Source of the DNA: Culex pipiens pallens
Taxonomy: Eukaryota; Arthropoda; Insecta; Diptera; Culicidae
Assembly (NCBI RefSeq): GCF_016801865.2
Contig: NC_068939.1
Location: 156,184,240 to 156,248,239 of the forward strand
Reading direction: 5' to 3'
DNA length: 64,000 bases
This document shows, in pieces, positions 21,945 to 34,517 of this stretch (position 1 is the first letter of the stretch; each line of letters starts with the position of its first letter). The notes under the pieces are model-generated. The model was not told where the DNA came from, did not search any database, and was given only the letters and a program-made list of their open reading frames with translations. Position numbers and translations under genes: made by a program.

Positions 21945-23660
21945 TTTTAGTATTTAAGTATTTTAGTATTTTAGTATTTTAGTATTTTAGTATTTTAGTA
22001 TTTTAGTATTTTCGTATTTTAGTATTTTAGTATTTTAGTATTTTAGTATTTTAGTATTTTAGTATTTTAGTATTTTAGTATTTTAGTATTTTAGTATTTT
22101 AGTATTTTAGTATTTTAGTATTTTAGTATTTTAGTATTTTAGTATTTTAGTATTTTAGTATTTTAGTATTTTAGTATTTTCGTATTTTAGTATTTTAGTA
22201 TTTTAGTATTTTAGTATTTTAGTATTTTAGTATTTTAGTATTTTAGTATTTTAGTATTTTAGTATTTTAGTATTTTAGTATTTTAGTATTTTAGTATTTT
22301 AGTATTTTAGTATTTTAGTATTTTAGTATTTTAGTATTTTAGTATTTTAGTATTTTAGTATTTTAGCATTTTAGTTTTTAAGCATTTTAGTTTTTAAGCA
22401 TTTTAGTATTTTAGTGTTTTAGTATTTTAGTATTTTAGTATTTTCGTATTTTAGTATTTTAGTATTTTAGTATTTTAGTATTTTAGTATTTTAGTATTTT
22501 AGTATTTTAGTATTTTAGTATTTTAGTATTTTAGTATTTTAGTATTTTAGTATTTTAGTATTTTAGTATTTTAGTATTTTGTATTTTAGTATTTTAGTAT
22601 TTTAGTATTTTAGTATTTTAGTATTTTAGTATTTTAGTATTTTAGTATTTTAGTATTTTAGTATTTTAGTATTTTAGTATTTTAGTATTTTAGTATTTTA
22701 GTATTTTAGTATTTTAGTATTTTAGTATTTTAGTATTTTAGTATTTTAGCATTTTAGTATTTTAGCATTTTAGTATTTTAGTGTTTTAGTATTTTAGTAT
22801 TTTAGTATTTTAGTATTTCAGTATTTTAGTATTTTAGTATTTTAGTATTTTAGTATTTTAGTATTTTAGTATTTTAGTATTTTAGTATTTTAGTATTTTA
22901 GTATTTCAGTATTTTAGTATTTTAGTATTTTAGTATTTTAGTATTTTAGTATTTTAGTATTTTAGTATTTTAGTATTTTAGTATTTTAGTATTTTAGTAT
23001 TTTAGTTTTTAAGCATTTTAGTATTTTAGTGTTTTAGTATTTTAGTATTTTAGTATTTTAGTATTTTAGTATTTTAGTATTTTAGTATTTTAGTATTTTA
23101 GTATTTTAGTATTTTAGTATTTTAGTATTTGAGTATTTTAGTATTTTAGTATTTTAGTATTTTAGTATTCAGTATGTTGATATTAAAGAATTTATATTTT
23201 TTTTTGTATTTTAATATTTTAGTGTTTTTGTACTGTCGTATTTTTGTTATTTAGTATTTTTTGTTTTAATATTTTAGTATTTTAGTATTTTAGTATTTTA
23301 GCATTTTAGTTTTTAAGCATTTTAGTTTTTGTGCATTTTAGTATTTTAGTGTTTTAGTATTTTAGTATTTTAGTATTTTAGTATTTTAGTATTTTAGTAT
23401 TTTAGTATTTTAGTATTTTAGTATTTTAGTATTTTAGTATTTTAGTATTTTAGTATTTTAGTATTTTAGTATTTTAGTATTTTAGTATTTTAGTATTTTA
23501 GTATTTTAGTATTTTAGTATTTGAGTATTTTAGTATTTTAGTATTTTAGTATTTTAGTATTCAGTATGTTGATATTAAAGAATTTATATTTTTTTTTTGT
23601 ATTTTAATATTTTAGTGTTTTTGTACTGTCGTATTTTTGTTATTTAGTATTTTTGTGTTT
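21945..23660 (+). repeat. TATTTTAG 8-bp satellite, array 1
   Basis: About 1.2 kb of the octamer TATTTTAG runs to 23169, a break follows, and about 300 bp more runs at 23260-23562. Variant units (CATTTTAG, TTTTTAAG, TGTTTTAG, TATTTCAG) recur in clusters. The non-satellite stretch CAGTATGTTGATATTAAAG and its following 90 bp occur twice, at 23170 and 23562. That is a 392-bp offset, exactly 49 octamers, showing a segmental duplication. Every frame contains a stop, so it is not coding. Confidence 0.95.
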
Positions 23661-23900
23661 TAATATTTTTGTTGCATTTTTTTGTTTTTTTTTTTGCATC
23701 CATTTTTTGTATTTTGTTCATATTTTTTTGTATTTTTAAATTTTGTTTTTTTTTGCATTTTTTATATTTTGTTATTTTTTTGTATTTCTGGCATTTGTAT
23801 TTTCAATGTTCAAAAATTCTGTTGCTAAGATTTTGAATACATAGAAATGTCCAGATTGTTGATTGATTGTATATATTTTTTATTTATTAACACTGAAACT

Positions 23901-25030
23901 CCCAAGTAACATTTTTAAACCAACTAGCCACTACCTAGTTTTATTGAGGTTTTATGATAGCATCTTGATTGCTTTATAGTTTTATTTAGGCATTCACCGC
24001 AACCAATTAGCAAGAGCTAATTAGTAGGCTCTAACAAGGTTTTATGCCTCGGACATAAAACCTCGTGACAATAAAAACTAAATGGCTTTTAATAAGGTTT
24101 TATAAAAGTTTTAAGAGAGTCTTGAAAACCCAATGGCAATGTCATGCTAAACGGTTTTATCGCATGCTTTTTTTAAAACCCAGGGTGTTTTAGCTGTCAA
24201 GTGCCATTAGGCATGTAAAAAGCTTACTTAAAACCATAAGCTCCTGAAAAAGCATTTAACGCGGCCCATTAGCATTGCATAAATATGGCGCTAAACGCGT
24301 GTTCTGATTGAATTTGATCAACCGCCATCTTGGTTGAAAAAATAGAAAACTGAAAATTTTTATTTAAATTTGATGAAAACACACATTTATGCTGAATTTC
24401 TGGTATGATTAATATAGCGATAGATGTTTAAAAATATTTTGAACATTTTTTTCAAAGAATTGCAATAAAATATTTTTTAACATTAAACACTATGATTACA
24501 AAATATTGATTTTTGATGAAGCGAGTTGAATTTTTTGGCTCTATCTCCCCTACATTTATCAATAAAATTTCAATCGCAGCTGAATGAGCCATCAATTGCG
24601 AGAAAAAAGCTTTCCAATTATTTGGATTACCTCTAATATCTATTATTTATTATCGCCATTTTTGACAACCATCTCCATAATTTCATTTGGCAAGACGAAG
24701 ACTTAATTTTGCCAAAATAAAACCTATTTGGCAAAAGACGTTTGAAGACGTATGAAATGTCATTTTTCCATAACTCCTGACTAGGTTTTAACAAAGGTTT
24801 TATCAAGGCTTTGAGGATGTTGTTAGGATTCAGTTGTAAAGCCTTGAACTCCTATGAAGGTTTTATGAATAGGCCGTAACAACCTTTTGCGGAGGTGCTT
24901 TTGGGTTTTAAGTGGGGTTTATCATGGTTCTGGGGATTTTGTTACGACTAAGGGGTTTTAATGTTGGTTTTGGCTGATAGGTTTTATAGCGGTTGTGACA
25001 GCTTTGATAAAGCCTAAAATGTTACTTGGG
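23901..25030. mobile_element. Non-autonomous DNA element with CCCAAGTAAC termini
   Basis: It starts CCCAAGTAACATTTT and ends AAAATGTTACTTGGG, a perfect 15-bp inverted terminus 1130 bp apart. The interior is rich in GGTTTTAT on both sides, resembling subterminal transposase-binding repeats. No transposase frame. Flanks show at most a CT dinucleotide duplication, so the superfamily is not assigned. Confidence 0.7.
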
Positions 25031-28000
25031 CTCCTTTCTTCTTCATAATGTTGAACTTAAAAAGCATAAAACAATGATTTTATGAACATCACTTGACTAA
25101 TCAAAAGCTTAGGCAAATTTAAAACATTGACACGATTGATATAAGATAATGACAAATATCATTCTAAAATAACTTTTTATACGGAATTCTAAGAAATCCA
25201 ATCTACATTTTCGTGTTTCACAAGCAATTTACAATTCGCCTCTCTGGAGCCGTTTGATCAATTAAAATAACAATCGAATAGCCTAAATTGGTAATAATTG
25301 ATCAAAATTTACTTTGAAAATTAAACGTCAGCTGCAGTCAGTCCTTTTCAAATTCTCGGAATTGACTTGTTCTAAAATTTCTACCCAATTCAACTGCGAT
25401 GAAAGCAATTTGAGCATCTACATAATTATTTGTAAAATTAAAACAACCACAGTGCAGACATCCTTTCTGGCTTTAATCCCAGCATCGGCAGTCCCTTCCT
25501 GCTCAGCTTTTGACATCTCCCCTGGACCGGTTCCCACTTAGGCTGTCAGGATGCGCGGTCCCGTAGATCAAACAGGATTTTTTTTGGTCTCTGGACGGCT
25601 CAGGAAGAAGAGTAGGATCAAACATAATGGCGCTGCTTCGATAAACCATAAGAAAATTGATAGGAATTTTAATTCCCCCACGCAATCAAGCCTAGAAGAA
25701 TAGAAGCCCAATACACGAATCGGAATGCTTGAACCGTCCTTTACAGTTGAATCCATCGTTTGTTTTTGTTCGTTTCGTTCTGCCCTGTGTGAGATCCTGA
25801 ACGTGCACCCGTATAAAGGAGCCTCAGTCGGGGTCTCCGCTTTGGACGCTTTCTTGAGTTCGACTCGATGTGACTCGAGGCAACCAAAACAGATCCTGAC
25901 CCTAATCCGTTAATAATTACTCCGGCCCCGTGACCTGCTCAATGCCGGGCGACCTCCGGGTTGGATTTTGGAGACCACGCTAGGGTGAAGCAGTTTAAAT
26001 TGATTTAAATTTCTCCGAGCAACTTCGCGCTGCGGGATCATTAATTACGGCACAGGTTCTCGGCGGTGTTCTAGATGTGGAATCCTGACAGTCGTGATTT
26101 AACCTCAAAGCCCAGCAGTGAATCAATCAATCACACGCTTTTCTCGGTTCGTTATGGGTTTTGTACTCCGTGGGATGATCCCATGGGTTCTTGGCAGGAA
26201 CCGAACGGTGATGAGTGATGGTTTGTTGATTGATGCCCGATGGGTGGCTTTCAACGGCTTGCCGTGCCTTACATGGGACTATTGTGAAACTTACAATACA
26301 ATGTAAACATGTTGTTCGTTAACTTGTCAGGTCATCATCACATTAGATCAAATTTGATAAATCACACAAGGAAGCTTACAATCATGCGATGCGCCTTTCT
26401 ACAAGGCTGGTACAATGCAACGTTGTCACCCTATTGAGTCATCAAATTATGACAAATCACTGTAACGACAGTCCAAAACATTACATCACGAAAAAACTAG
26501 GATGTTTCGCATACTAATGCCGCGCACTTGTGACACAATAGCAACAACCAATTTAATATGACGCAAATCAAACCGCGGTCCTTAAAAAACAACCGGCGCG
26601 CCGGTGAACGTGCCCATCAACGTATTAAATTTAATCACGCTGAAGACACTCCAAAAAACTTCGTCACTCGAGGCCTCCTCGAGTCTTTCCTCTATTGCCC
26701 GTCACAGTTTGCGGGTCAAAAACAATGCGATTGTTCTATTGTGTCAGCGCAGTTGAGCGCGATGCGGGTTATGATCGCGCGTTGACTTGTTCAAACAGGG
26801 TCTCCAAACGGTAGTAGTGAAGAAGGCTGAAAGGAGGCCAGGTTGCATAAAAAATATCAGCTAATTATCATACCGCCACCTTTGGCAGTCGTCGTCGTCG
26901 AAGGTGCGACAAACGAAAGTGAAAACACAATAAACAGAGAGTTTCACTTTCTGCCATTCTAGCCAGATGTCAGGTGGTGAATTTATGGACGTCGAACCGA
27001 TATGGGTAACTGAAGCATGTCGAGTTGGACTTGCGCGATGTTTGTTCTTTAGTTTGAATCTACTGTACTGTTTTCGCCAGCCTTTCTTACAAGTCGACCA
27101 TCACATGAGTGTTTTTCAGACTACTTTCTAAACGTCCAAAATTCCATAAATTTGTGTGAAAATTCAGGTTTTGGAGTTGTTTGCAATTCTGGTCATGTCT
27201 GTAACATAAACATTCCCCATTCTTTTTAACTGATCAACTCGAACAAACGGTACCTATTGGGAGATTTAGTTTCGGCTAACACATTTTTATGTCAAAGAAT
27301 TTCATCGCAGGGATTCCAAGACCTCCATCGTAGCCATTGTCCTAAGTTTCTCTCAAATCGCAAAAAAAAACCCTTCTCGAGTGTCCCAAAATGCGTAAAT
27401 CCCATTAGGCTAATATCACTTTCACAAACCTCCCAAGCTGGCTGGCCGGGCTATCGTTCCGCCTCGCAGGACAAGCGGAACTAAGCCAATCAGCGAAGTT
27501 ATGACCATCTCACGGAGGCCATTTGGAGGACGTGGAGGCGTTCCGTGAATGCGTACGCGGATTTGAACGTAAAGCTCGTTCAACCGCGAGCCACACTTCA
27601 ATTGGTTCGACGAGTTTGTGGCCCAAATCCGGAGCACGGGATCTCGAGAGATCGTCATTGCGTGATCGGCAATTAGAGGGCCTCGGGAGCGGTACAGTAA
27701 GGACTCGTTGATTTGACATTGACTGTTTTAAAGCGGTTTTACTGTACTTTGAAACCGATAGGACCTGGTCAAGATTAGGATATCAGCATATCGCAGTGCT
27801 TCATTACAGTCGATTTCGTTTTCATCGAGATTTCGTGATCATCACCTAAACCACCAGGTAAACAAAGTCTTCAAAGCCGCCAGCCGAAACAAAGTTATTG
27901 TGACTTTCCTCTCGAAATTCACCCTATAATTAGCAATTGTCATTCAGACCTTAACCAAGCGGCCACCCCGGCCCAGGGAAAGGTGAGAAAATGAAGAAAG

Positions 28001-28963
28001 TGAAGATCACGGCTTCGTTGACTGATTGGATGATGAAGATTTCAGTTCGACCGGCCTGTAAGCCATGTTGACAGAGCGATCGCGTATTGTTGTGGGACCG
28101 TAAACGAAGAAAAGACGAACGGCAAAACAATCGGAATAATTCGTTTGTCATTTAAAAGACGGTATTGATTTAATTTGAAAGCGTTTTTCGGCTAAGCTGT
28201 TTATTTGTGGCACTTTCCTTTCCGATTGCGGTGGACCCTTTTGTTTGTGGTTAGGGTGAAGCATTTTCGTTTTGGTCGTGGTTATCTGGAACACTTGGGA
28301 GTGGTTCCGGATCAGATTGTAAAGGAATTTCAATAATAAGATACAGTAAACACTCGGCAGTTTGCCATTCTTTGTAGTACATTTGAAACAGGGGGGCGAC
28401 ATTTGGGCGATATCTATATCTCACTACAGGCAGCTCGACCGCAGCCATCACCAGCTGTCATTTACGGCACCAAAACAAAGCCAGAACAAAAGAACAGCTG
28501 TTCATTACGGAACCAAAACAAATCAACTGCGCACTGTAAAAAAGTACAAAAACTTCTGGCATAAAATGTAAAGAAACTGATGATTTTTGTCATGTAAAAT
28601 TACACCGCAATTCAAGTTTAAAAGGTACTGTATGTTTTTGAGGGGATTTTTTCTCAATTTATGTGCAAAATAAACTACTAAAGTTGGGATCCTTAAGAAC
28701 ACATCTGGCTGACAACTTTATTTAAAGTTGTACTTTTATCACATGAAACATTCAACTTAAGTACTGTGTATTTTGACTTTTACTACGGTAAATCAAAATT
28801 TACGTTATGAAAAAAAAAAAAATATTAATAAAAAAAATGTTTACTGTGCGCAGTTTGCACGTGATATTGATCTCAACCCCCAAGATTTGAAATCCCCCTG
28901 ATTTGAAAACATTTGGATCAAACATCTGCAACATGTTTGATACGCCCATAGAGATAGCGAACG
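25031..28963. other. Intergenic or intronic DNA; no gene seen
   Basis: GC-richer patches at 25480-26300, 26560-26900 and 27400-28130 carry short overlapping frames on both strands, none with a recognisable domain. They may be regulatory. A tiny TACAGTAA-ended inverted repeat is listed at 27693-27746. Confidence 0.4.
27693..27746. mobile_element. Possible tiny MITE remnant with TACAGTAA ends
   Basis: TACAGTAA at the left and TTACTGTA at the right are 54 bp apart. The 8-bp inverted ends and TA edges recall pogo/Tc1-type elements, but such short ends can occur by chance. Confidence 0.3.
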
Positions 28964-29628
28964 AATTGGGTACTAAAGCCCAAAGTAAATTTTTATGTAC
29001 AACGGTAAAAAACACGATTAAAACCATTTCTGATCACTTTTTTTCATTTTAATGCAAAAAAAGTATTGACAAGACAACATTTTTTCGATGGATCAACTAT
29101 GGTCCCCTTGGAACGAGCTGTCAAGTAGGAACTTTTCTGTCAAGAAAAACCGCGAGGTTCATTTTTCCAAATTGGGTCCTAAAATGAAGCTTAGATTGCT
29201 GATATTATGGTTTACATCGATAAATCTTATTTTTCTGAGTACAATGACCCTTTGTACGGCCACAAAGAGTTTAAAATGGATTTTTAAATCAATTATGAAA
29301 AATTAACCTTGCGGTCCTTCTTGATAGAAAAGTTCCTACTTGACAGCTCGTTTTAAGGGGACCATAGTTGATCCATCGAAAAAATGTTGTCTTGTCAAAA
29401 AATAAAAATTTGCATTAAAATGAAAAAAAAAAGTGATCAGAAATGGTTTTTGATCGTGTTTTTTACCGTTGTACATAAAAATTGACATAGGGCTTTAGTA
29501 CTTAATTGATTCAAAAATCCATTTTAAACTCTTTGTGGTCGTACAAAGGGTCATTGTACTCAGAAAAATAAGCTTTATCGCTGTAAACAATAATATCAGC
29601 AAACTAAGCTTCATTTTAGGACCCAATT
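28964..29628. mobile_element. Two interleaved inverted repeats (A-B-A'-B')
   Basis: Segment A (28964-29170) is the inverse of A' (29295-29507), with GGATCAACTATGGTCCCC near 29090 against GGGGACCATAGTTGATCC near 29357. Segment B (29170-29294) is the inverse of B' (29505-29628), with AATTGGGTCCTAAAATGAAG against its complement near 29610. So the loop of the first palindrome is itself repeated, inverted, beyond it. No coding capacity. Confidence 0.7.
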
Positions 29629-29674
29629 CTCTGACAACTTTGACAGAAGCTCTGGAAAAGTATGTGAAGTAGCA

Positions 29675-29899
29675 GCCCAGTCACGGCGTTCTGGCAGAGT
29701 TCTAAAAGAGCTGGATATTCAAGCAGCATTTTAACAGAAATGTTAGGACCATTATAGCAGAACCAGCTTTGCTAGAATATTTCGTGACTGGTCGAACGCA
29801 ACCCTGCTAGAACAGTGGAACATTGCTGCTAGAATGCTGTAAGAATATCCAGCTCTGTGAGAACTCTGCTAGAATCCTGCTAGAACGTCGTGACTGGGC
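29675..29899. mobile_element. MITE with GCCCAGTCACG termini
   Basis: GCCCAGTCACGGCGTTCTGG at the left is inverted at the right as GCCCAGTCACGACGTTCTAG, with a further matching block GAGCTGGATATTC inside both arms. CTGCTAGAA recurs several times internally. 225 bp, no coding frame and no clear target duplication. Confidence 0.7.
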
Positions 29900-30040
29900 G
29901 CTCTCCCTCTTCGTATTGTCCGTTTCGCTCAAAGGTGCACGCCTCGCGGCATCTCAGAACGTGCCGCAAACAACGATTTTCAGCACTTTTAGAGCAATAA
30001 ATTACATTTTCCAATGCACCAAGTAATTTATTGACAATTG

Positions 30041-30159
30041 TCGGCACCCTCCGCAAACGTCAAACCATGCAAATTTGTTGCCGGATTTTTACCGGAAGAA
30101 ATCCGGAAAAAGATCCGGCATCAACTTTGTACTTGTTTGACGTTTGCGGAGGGTGCCGA
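30041..30159. mobile_element. Long perfect hairpin with nested stems
   Basis: Arms 30041-30065 and 30135-30159 are perfect 25-bp inverted copies beginning TCGGCACCCTCCGC. The 69-nt loop holds its own inverted pieces (GCCGGAT/ATCCGGC with CCGGA repeats). It could be a very small inverted-repeat element or a structured RNA. Confidence 0.6.
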
Positions 30160-32639
30160 AAAATGAAAACAAATTACAGCAACAATGCCAAGCGTTTCGA
30201 ACAAGAAGAACAACAAAAACAAAACGCACAGTATGGGATTTGACAGCGCGCATTTACTGACAGTGACTGATTTGCCGCGAGTCTTTTTAAGCAATCCGAG
30301 CAATACTTTTATTCTATATTATTGAACCTACAAGCGATTTGTAAACTACAAGAATGACAAGATATCTTGCAATTGGTTGGCAAATGAGTTGACAGCGGAT
30401 GTCAGTTGCTTGGTCATCACTGAATGTGAGAGAAGTTTGGTTTAGGTGTACTAACTGCCTGCAAAATCATTGAAATTTGTCAAAAAACGCTTTTATAATA
30501 AATTTAGTCTCAAAAGAACCAGGGTTCTACTATACTTTCATCCTTATACCAATTTTTCACAGATTTAAAGGGCGTTCCATCGCCTAAATGTCGAACACTT
30601 TATGTCGCGCCCAAAACTTGACCACGGCGCTCTGGCGGCGGCACCCTTTTGGGAAACGCCAGAGAACGTCGTACGGCGATCAATAAAAATAAATTAAATT
30701 AATTGTACATGATGTCTGGCCGGCGACCATCTGCTTGCGGTGGACATAAAACTTTAAAAACACACCAAGCGAGTGTGCCCTTTATGGGCTCGAAACTACT
30801 GGTTCTCGCACCGGCCCCGGTCGGCGTCACTGTCACATTTCCGTCAACTCGTTGGTACAGTCATTTGTCAACCGCGTCCCAAGTGGTAATTTGGGACCCA
30901 GCGCGCCCGGCTAGTAAAAGTGAAGGTTTAACGCGTCCACTTTTTGGTCGCACAGAGTTGGCCGGCCGGACGTGGAAGTTGTGAGTCGTTCACAAAAAAG
31001 CAGTGTTTTGGCGGTTGTTTCGGGTTTAATGAAGACTTGCTGAAAAGAAAGTGAAAACCGATCGTCTCTAAGCTATGTTCTGTTTGAAATTGTTTAACAC
31101 GTTAAATTTTGTGCAGATTTCGATGCCTCACCTTTAGACCTTCACAGATCCCAAAAAATCGATTTCAATCTTATGATATTCAACAAAAACCGGAAAAACT
31201 CCTTGCATTGTTGTCACTCTTTTTCATATGAAAAAAGTTTCGATCTGTTCTTGCTATCTTGACACACGCTGTAAGTGCGCCAACTGGCCAAAGGGATTTT
31301 GGTCAGAACGCATTTGACACACGTACATACCCAACTACTGTAATCATTTTTAATCCCAACTCGGGACTCCGGCAACCAAATTCAAACAAACTTCGGGACA
31401 ATGCAAAGAAAGGTCAGCCAAACAAAATGTGTTTGTTATTGTGTAGGTACGTGCTTTGGGGTTTGTTTATTCAAGGTCAACCATTGCGTTTATCTCGGAA
31501 CGTCAAAAAGCAACGTGCGACAATATAGCACGTACACGTCGATTTGATGTAAAAAATTTAGCTGTTTTGGGAGTCAGAGTCTACAGCACTGAAAATAACT
31601 CACTGAAGTTTTGATATCACAACATATTCAAAAAATTAAAAGTCCTCAACCAAAGCTCAAATCCAAAACAGCTAGCGTTATTCATCATCCGCTTAACGTT
31701 CCTCAAAAGGAGTCGAAATTGGTCCTAATACGACTCTCCCTTATCTAGGAGCCCGAATCTTAACCCTTTTAACGAAAAACTGGTCCGAAACCGAAAAACC
31801 AGTTTTCGGAATCGTTTATTTCCCCCTTGACCATGCAGTTAATCGCCTTCGGCCAAAGTCCCTTCTTCAATTCCACCTCCAGCAGCAGCAGCAGGAGGAT
31901 GCAGCCAAGTCGTGAAGCATTTAATTCCGAATTCCAAATCAGGCTGCCCAGTGGCGGCGGCGGGTGTGGGAAGGATTGTGTGAGAGAAACAAAACCTGAA
32001 CCCCGCACTGTGTGACTCTGGATGATGAATGAAAAGACAATTAAAAACGGTTGAATCGACAATTAAGAGTGAGGTGAGGTAGAGCAAGCGGAATCTAATT
32101 CGGCGTCATTGGTTCGAATTATTTTCAAATTTCGGGTAATTTTGTTCCATCGAAGAAATTAGTCTGCAGTTCCCACCAGGAGTTGGGCCAGGGCAAGCCG
32201 TACCGAATGCCTCACCATGTCAGATTTGTCTTCCAACCGTCGCGGGAAACAATGACGCGCTGCTTGCAGTACAAATTGAAACTGGAAAACTGGAAATGAA
32301 TGGAATTCCGATCCGGTTGATGTACGATTAAAAGGACAGGATTGGGTGTACCGCGTAGAGGCAGCGACGCCTAACGACCTGCTGGACTGACACTCTTGGG
32401 TCGAGACGTGGTGCCACCGTGTCACCTAAAAATTAGGTCACCACGGTGTGGCTTCATGAAGTTGATCGTTAGTCCATGCGTGACCTCCGGCTTTTCGGCT
32501 AGTGTGTGGGAGGTTTTGATTATGATTTGATGGAATTGGTTGGAGGTGGAGCATTGAATTTCTTGTAACAAATAACTTGAGATACAAATGGAACATAGAC
32601 TGTTGAAACGGCACTCTTTTCACCGCCAAAATTAACAGT
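30160..32639. other. No gene seen
   Basis: GC-richer patches at 30560-31000 and 31830-32450 have short overlapping frames without recognisable domains. The rest is AT-rich and non-repetitive as far as I can see. Confidence 0.4.
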
Positions 32640-33010
32640 ACTGAAAAGTACTTTTTGCAATTCCGTCGTGAAACTACTTACTTTTCCTGTCATTCTTGAA
32701 CGACGAAATAGCCTACAGAATCGAATAGCAACACTTTTCAAAATAAATGCTGAAAAATTCTACTTTTCAGCACTTATTTCGAAAAGTAACAGTTTCAACA
32801 TTTTTTTTATTGAAACGATTTATTGACAAAATACATGAAAATTTGACTTAAAATTTCACTCAATGGGTGTTTTTTGGAATTGCAGAAAATGTTATATGGA
32901 ACTTGTTGCAAAACTTTTTTTTTCAGCACTCTGCGTATTTATCCAACGAGGTGTACGACTCGTGCTGAAATAATCCTCTTTTTGCAACTTGTTGCATAAA
33001 CTACTATTTT
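32640..33010 (-). mobile_element. Half-copy of the palindromic repeat (empty site for two MITEs)
   Basis: It contains TTTGCAATTCCGTCGTGAAA, TCCTGTCATTCTTGAACG and ends TTGCAACTTGTTGCATAAAC plus TACTATTTT. The same blocks are at 36345-36568, and the end block is at 13936-13960 in inverse orientation. Here the end is uninterrupted, while in the other two copies a MITE sits in it. Confidence 0.6.
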
Positions 33011-34380
33011 GGTATCTATTTCAGGGCTGAAAATTTCAAAACGAGAAATAAAATTAGCAATGCCCTGTTCCCGAAATACATTTTTTTAATATAAAAAAAG
33101 TGATTTGTTTTCGGAGATCAAAAACGCATCTTTTGCGCTAGAGTTTAGGGCAATAAAAAATCTGAGCTATAATTTTTGGAATAAAAAAGTTTTTGTACAA
33201 TATTGAATAATTATGGTTTTACAAATATATGAAAAAAAAAATATACAGTTTTTTCTGTTCGAAAAGCTGAGAAGATGTTCTGTAATTGTCCTCTCTAAAC
33301 AAAGTTGATCGGACTGCTGGTTGTTGAGATATAGCCCGCCTCAATGTTTAAAATTTGTGAAAAGTTAGTTTTCCTCAATTTTCAACTAAAGATATCTCAA
33401 AAACTGTTGGTTCGATTTTCAATGTTGGAAAATGAAATCATTGTGAAATGTTTTTTTCTCATTTCAATTATTATTTATTTTGAATCTTTTTGCCAAAATT
33501 ATAAAAATAAAAAAATATTCTGAATTTCAAATTAATTAAAAAAATTGAGCAGATCTCTAGAATGTAGCAAAAACCCTGATTTTAAATAATTTTAGTATTT
33601 ATTAATTTGTAAACTTTGTCTATTAATTCCTTTTGACCAAATAAGCCATTTTGTCTCATTAGCTTTTTTTATACAAGTCTTCATACATGTATCTCAAGAA
33701 GAGATTTTCAGATCGATTTGGTATCTTGGGCAATTTTGTAGGTTAGGATTAGGATTATTGAGAAAAAAATTGTTACACTCTAAACACAAATCACTTATTT
33801 CTTAAAATAACTTTTTATCACAAAAACTCGTTTTTGACACACTTTACCCCCTTTGATTTTCTTCATTTTAAAAAATAACAAAAATGAGTTTTTCTACCCA
33901 ACTGACCCTCAATTTTCAACAGATGATATCTTGGAAACCATTGAATTTATTTTCAATGTAAAAAGTTAAACTTGTGTGAAATTTTCAAAACTCCTTGAAA
34001 AAAAATATTTTCTGATTTTTTTTTCATATTATTTTGTAGAGAGTTTTCTCAGCTCTTCGAATATTTTTTTTCAAATATGGATTAGGACATTCTTAAAAAA
34101 ATAAAAAAAAGGCAATTTTTTTGAATAATTTAACATTAAAAATAGCTATAACTCAAAAACGGTGCACTTTATCAAAATTTAACAAAAATACTTTTCTATT
34201 TAGAATTAAATTTTAAATCTACAAATGATTTTTTGATTATGTTTTGTGTGCAATTTGGATATTTTCAAAAAACGCATTTTTAAATAAAATCTGGCTTGGC
34301 CAAAAAGAAAACATCCATCATATCTCACAGTTCAAAAGTTGGCACTTTTTGTCTACTAAAACTTATCAAAAAATTTAAAA
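33011..34380. mobile_element. Diverged foldback-family DNA
   Basis: Blocks such as GATCGATTTGGTATCTTGGG (about 33712) and CTCAAAAACGGTGCACTTTA (about 34152) match the element at 18317-19552 in the same order. No second arm is evident. AT-rich, no coding frame. Confidence 0.45.
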
Positions 34381-34517
34381 ATCGAATTGATCGAATCTGT
34401 AATTTCTGCGACCGTAAACTAAACATCGTTCCAACTTTTGTGTAGCGATTACACTTGCAGAAAAAAGTTGGAACGATGTTTTCGATCGCAGGAATCACAG
34501 ATTTGATGAAATCGAGT
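34381..34517. repeat. Imperfect long inverted repeat
   Basis: Left arm 34381-34439 and right arm 34463-34517 pair over most of their length. The best part is CATCGTTCCAACTTTT against AAAAGTTGGAACGATG. A third partial copy (CGTTCCAACTTTTTT) follows at about 34533. Confidence 0.5.

Noticed and set aside
21945..23660. CRISPR array or telomeric repeat
   Set aside because: The unit is an 8-bp uninterrupted tandem octamer without spacers, and the motif is not a known insect telomere repeat (TTAGG).
25725..25913. 62-codon plus-strand frame
   Set aside because: Short, no domain, and no splice or start signals beyond chance.
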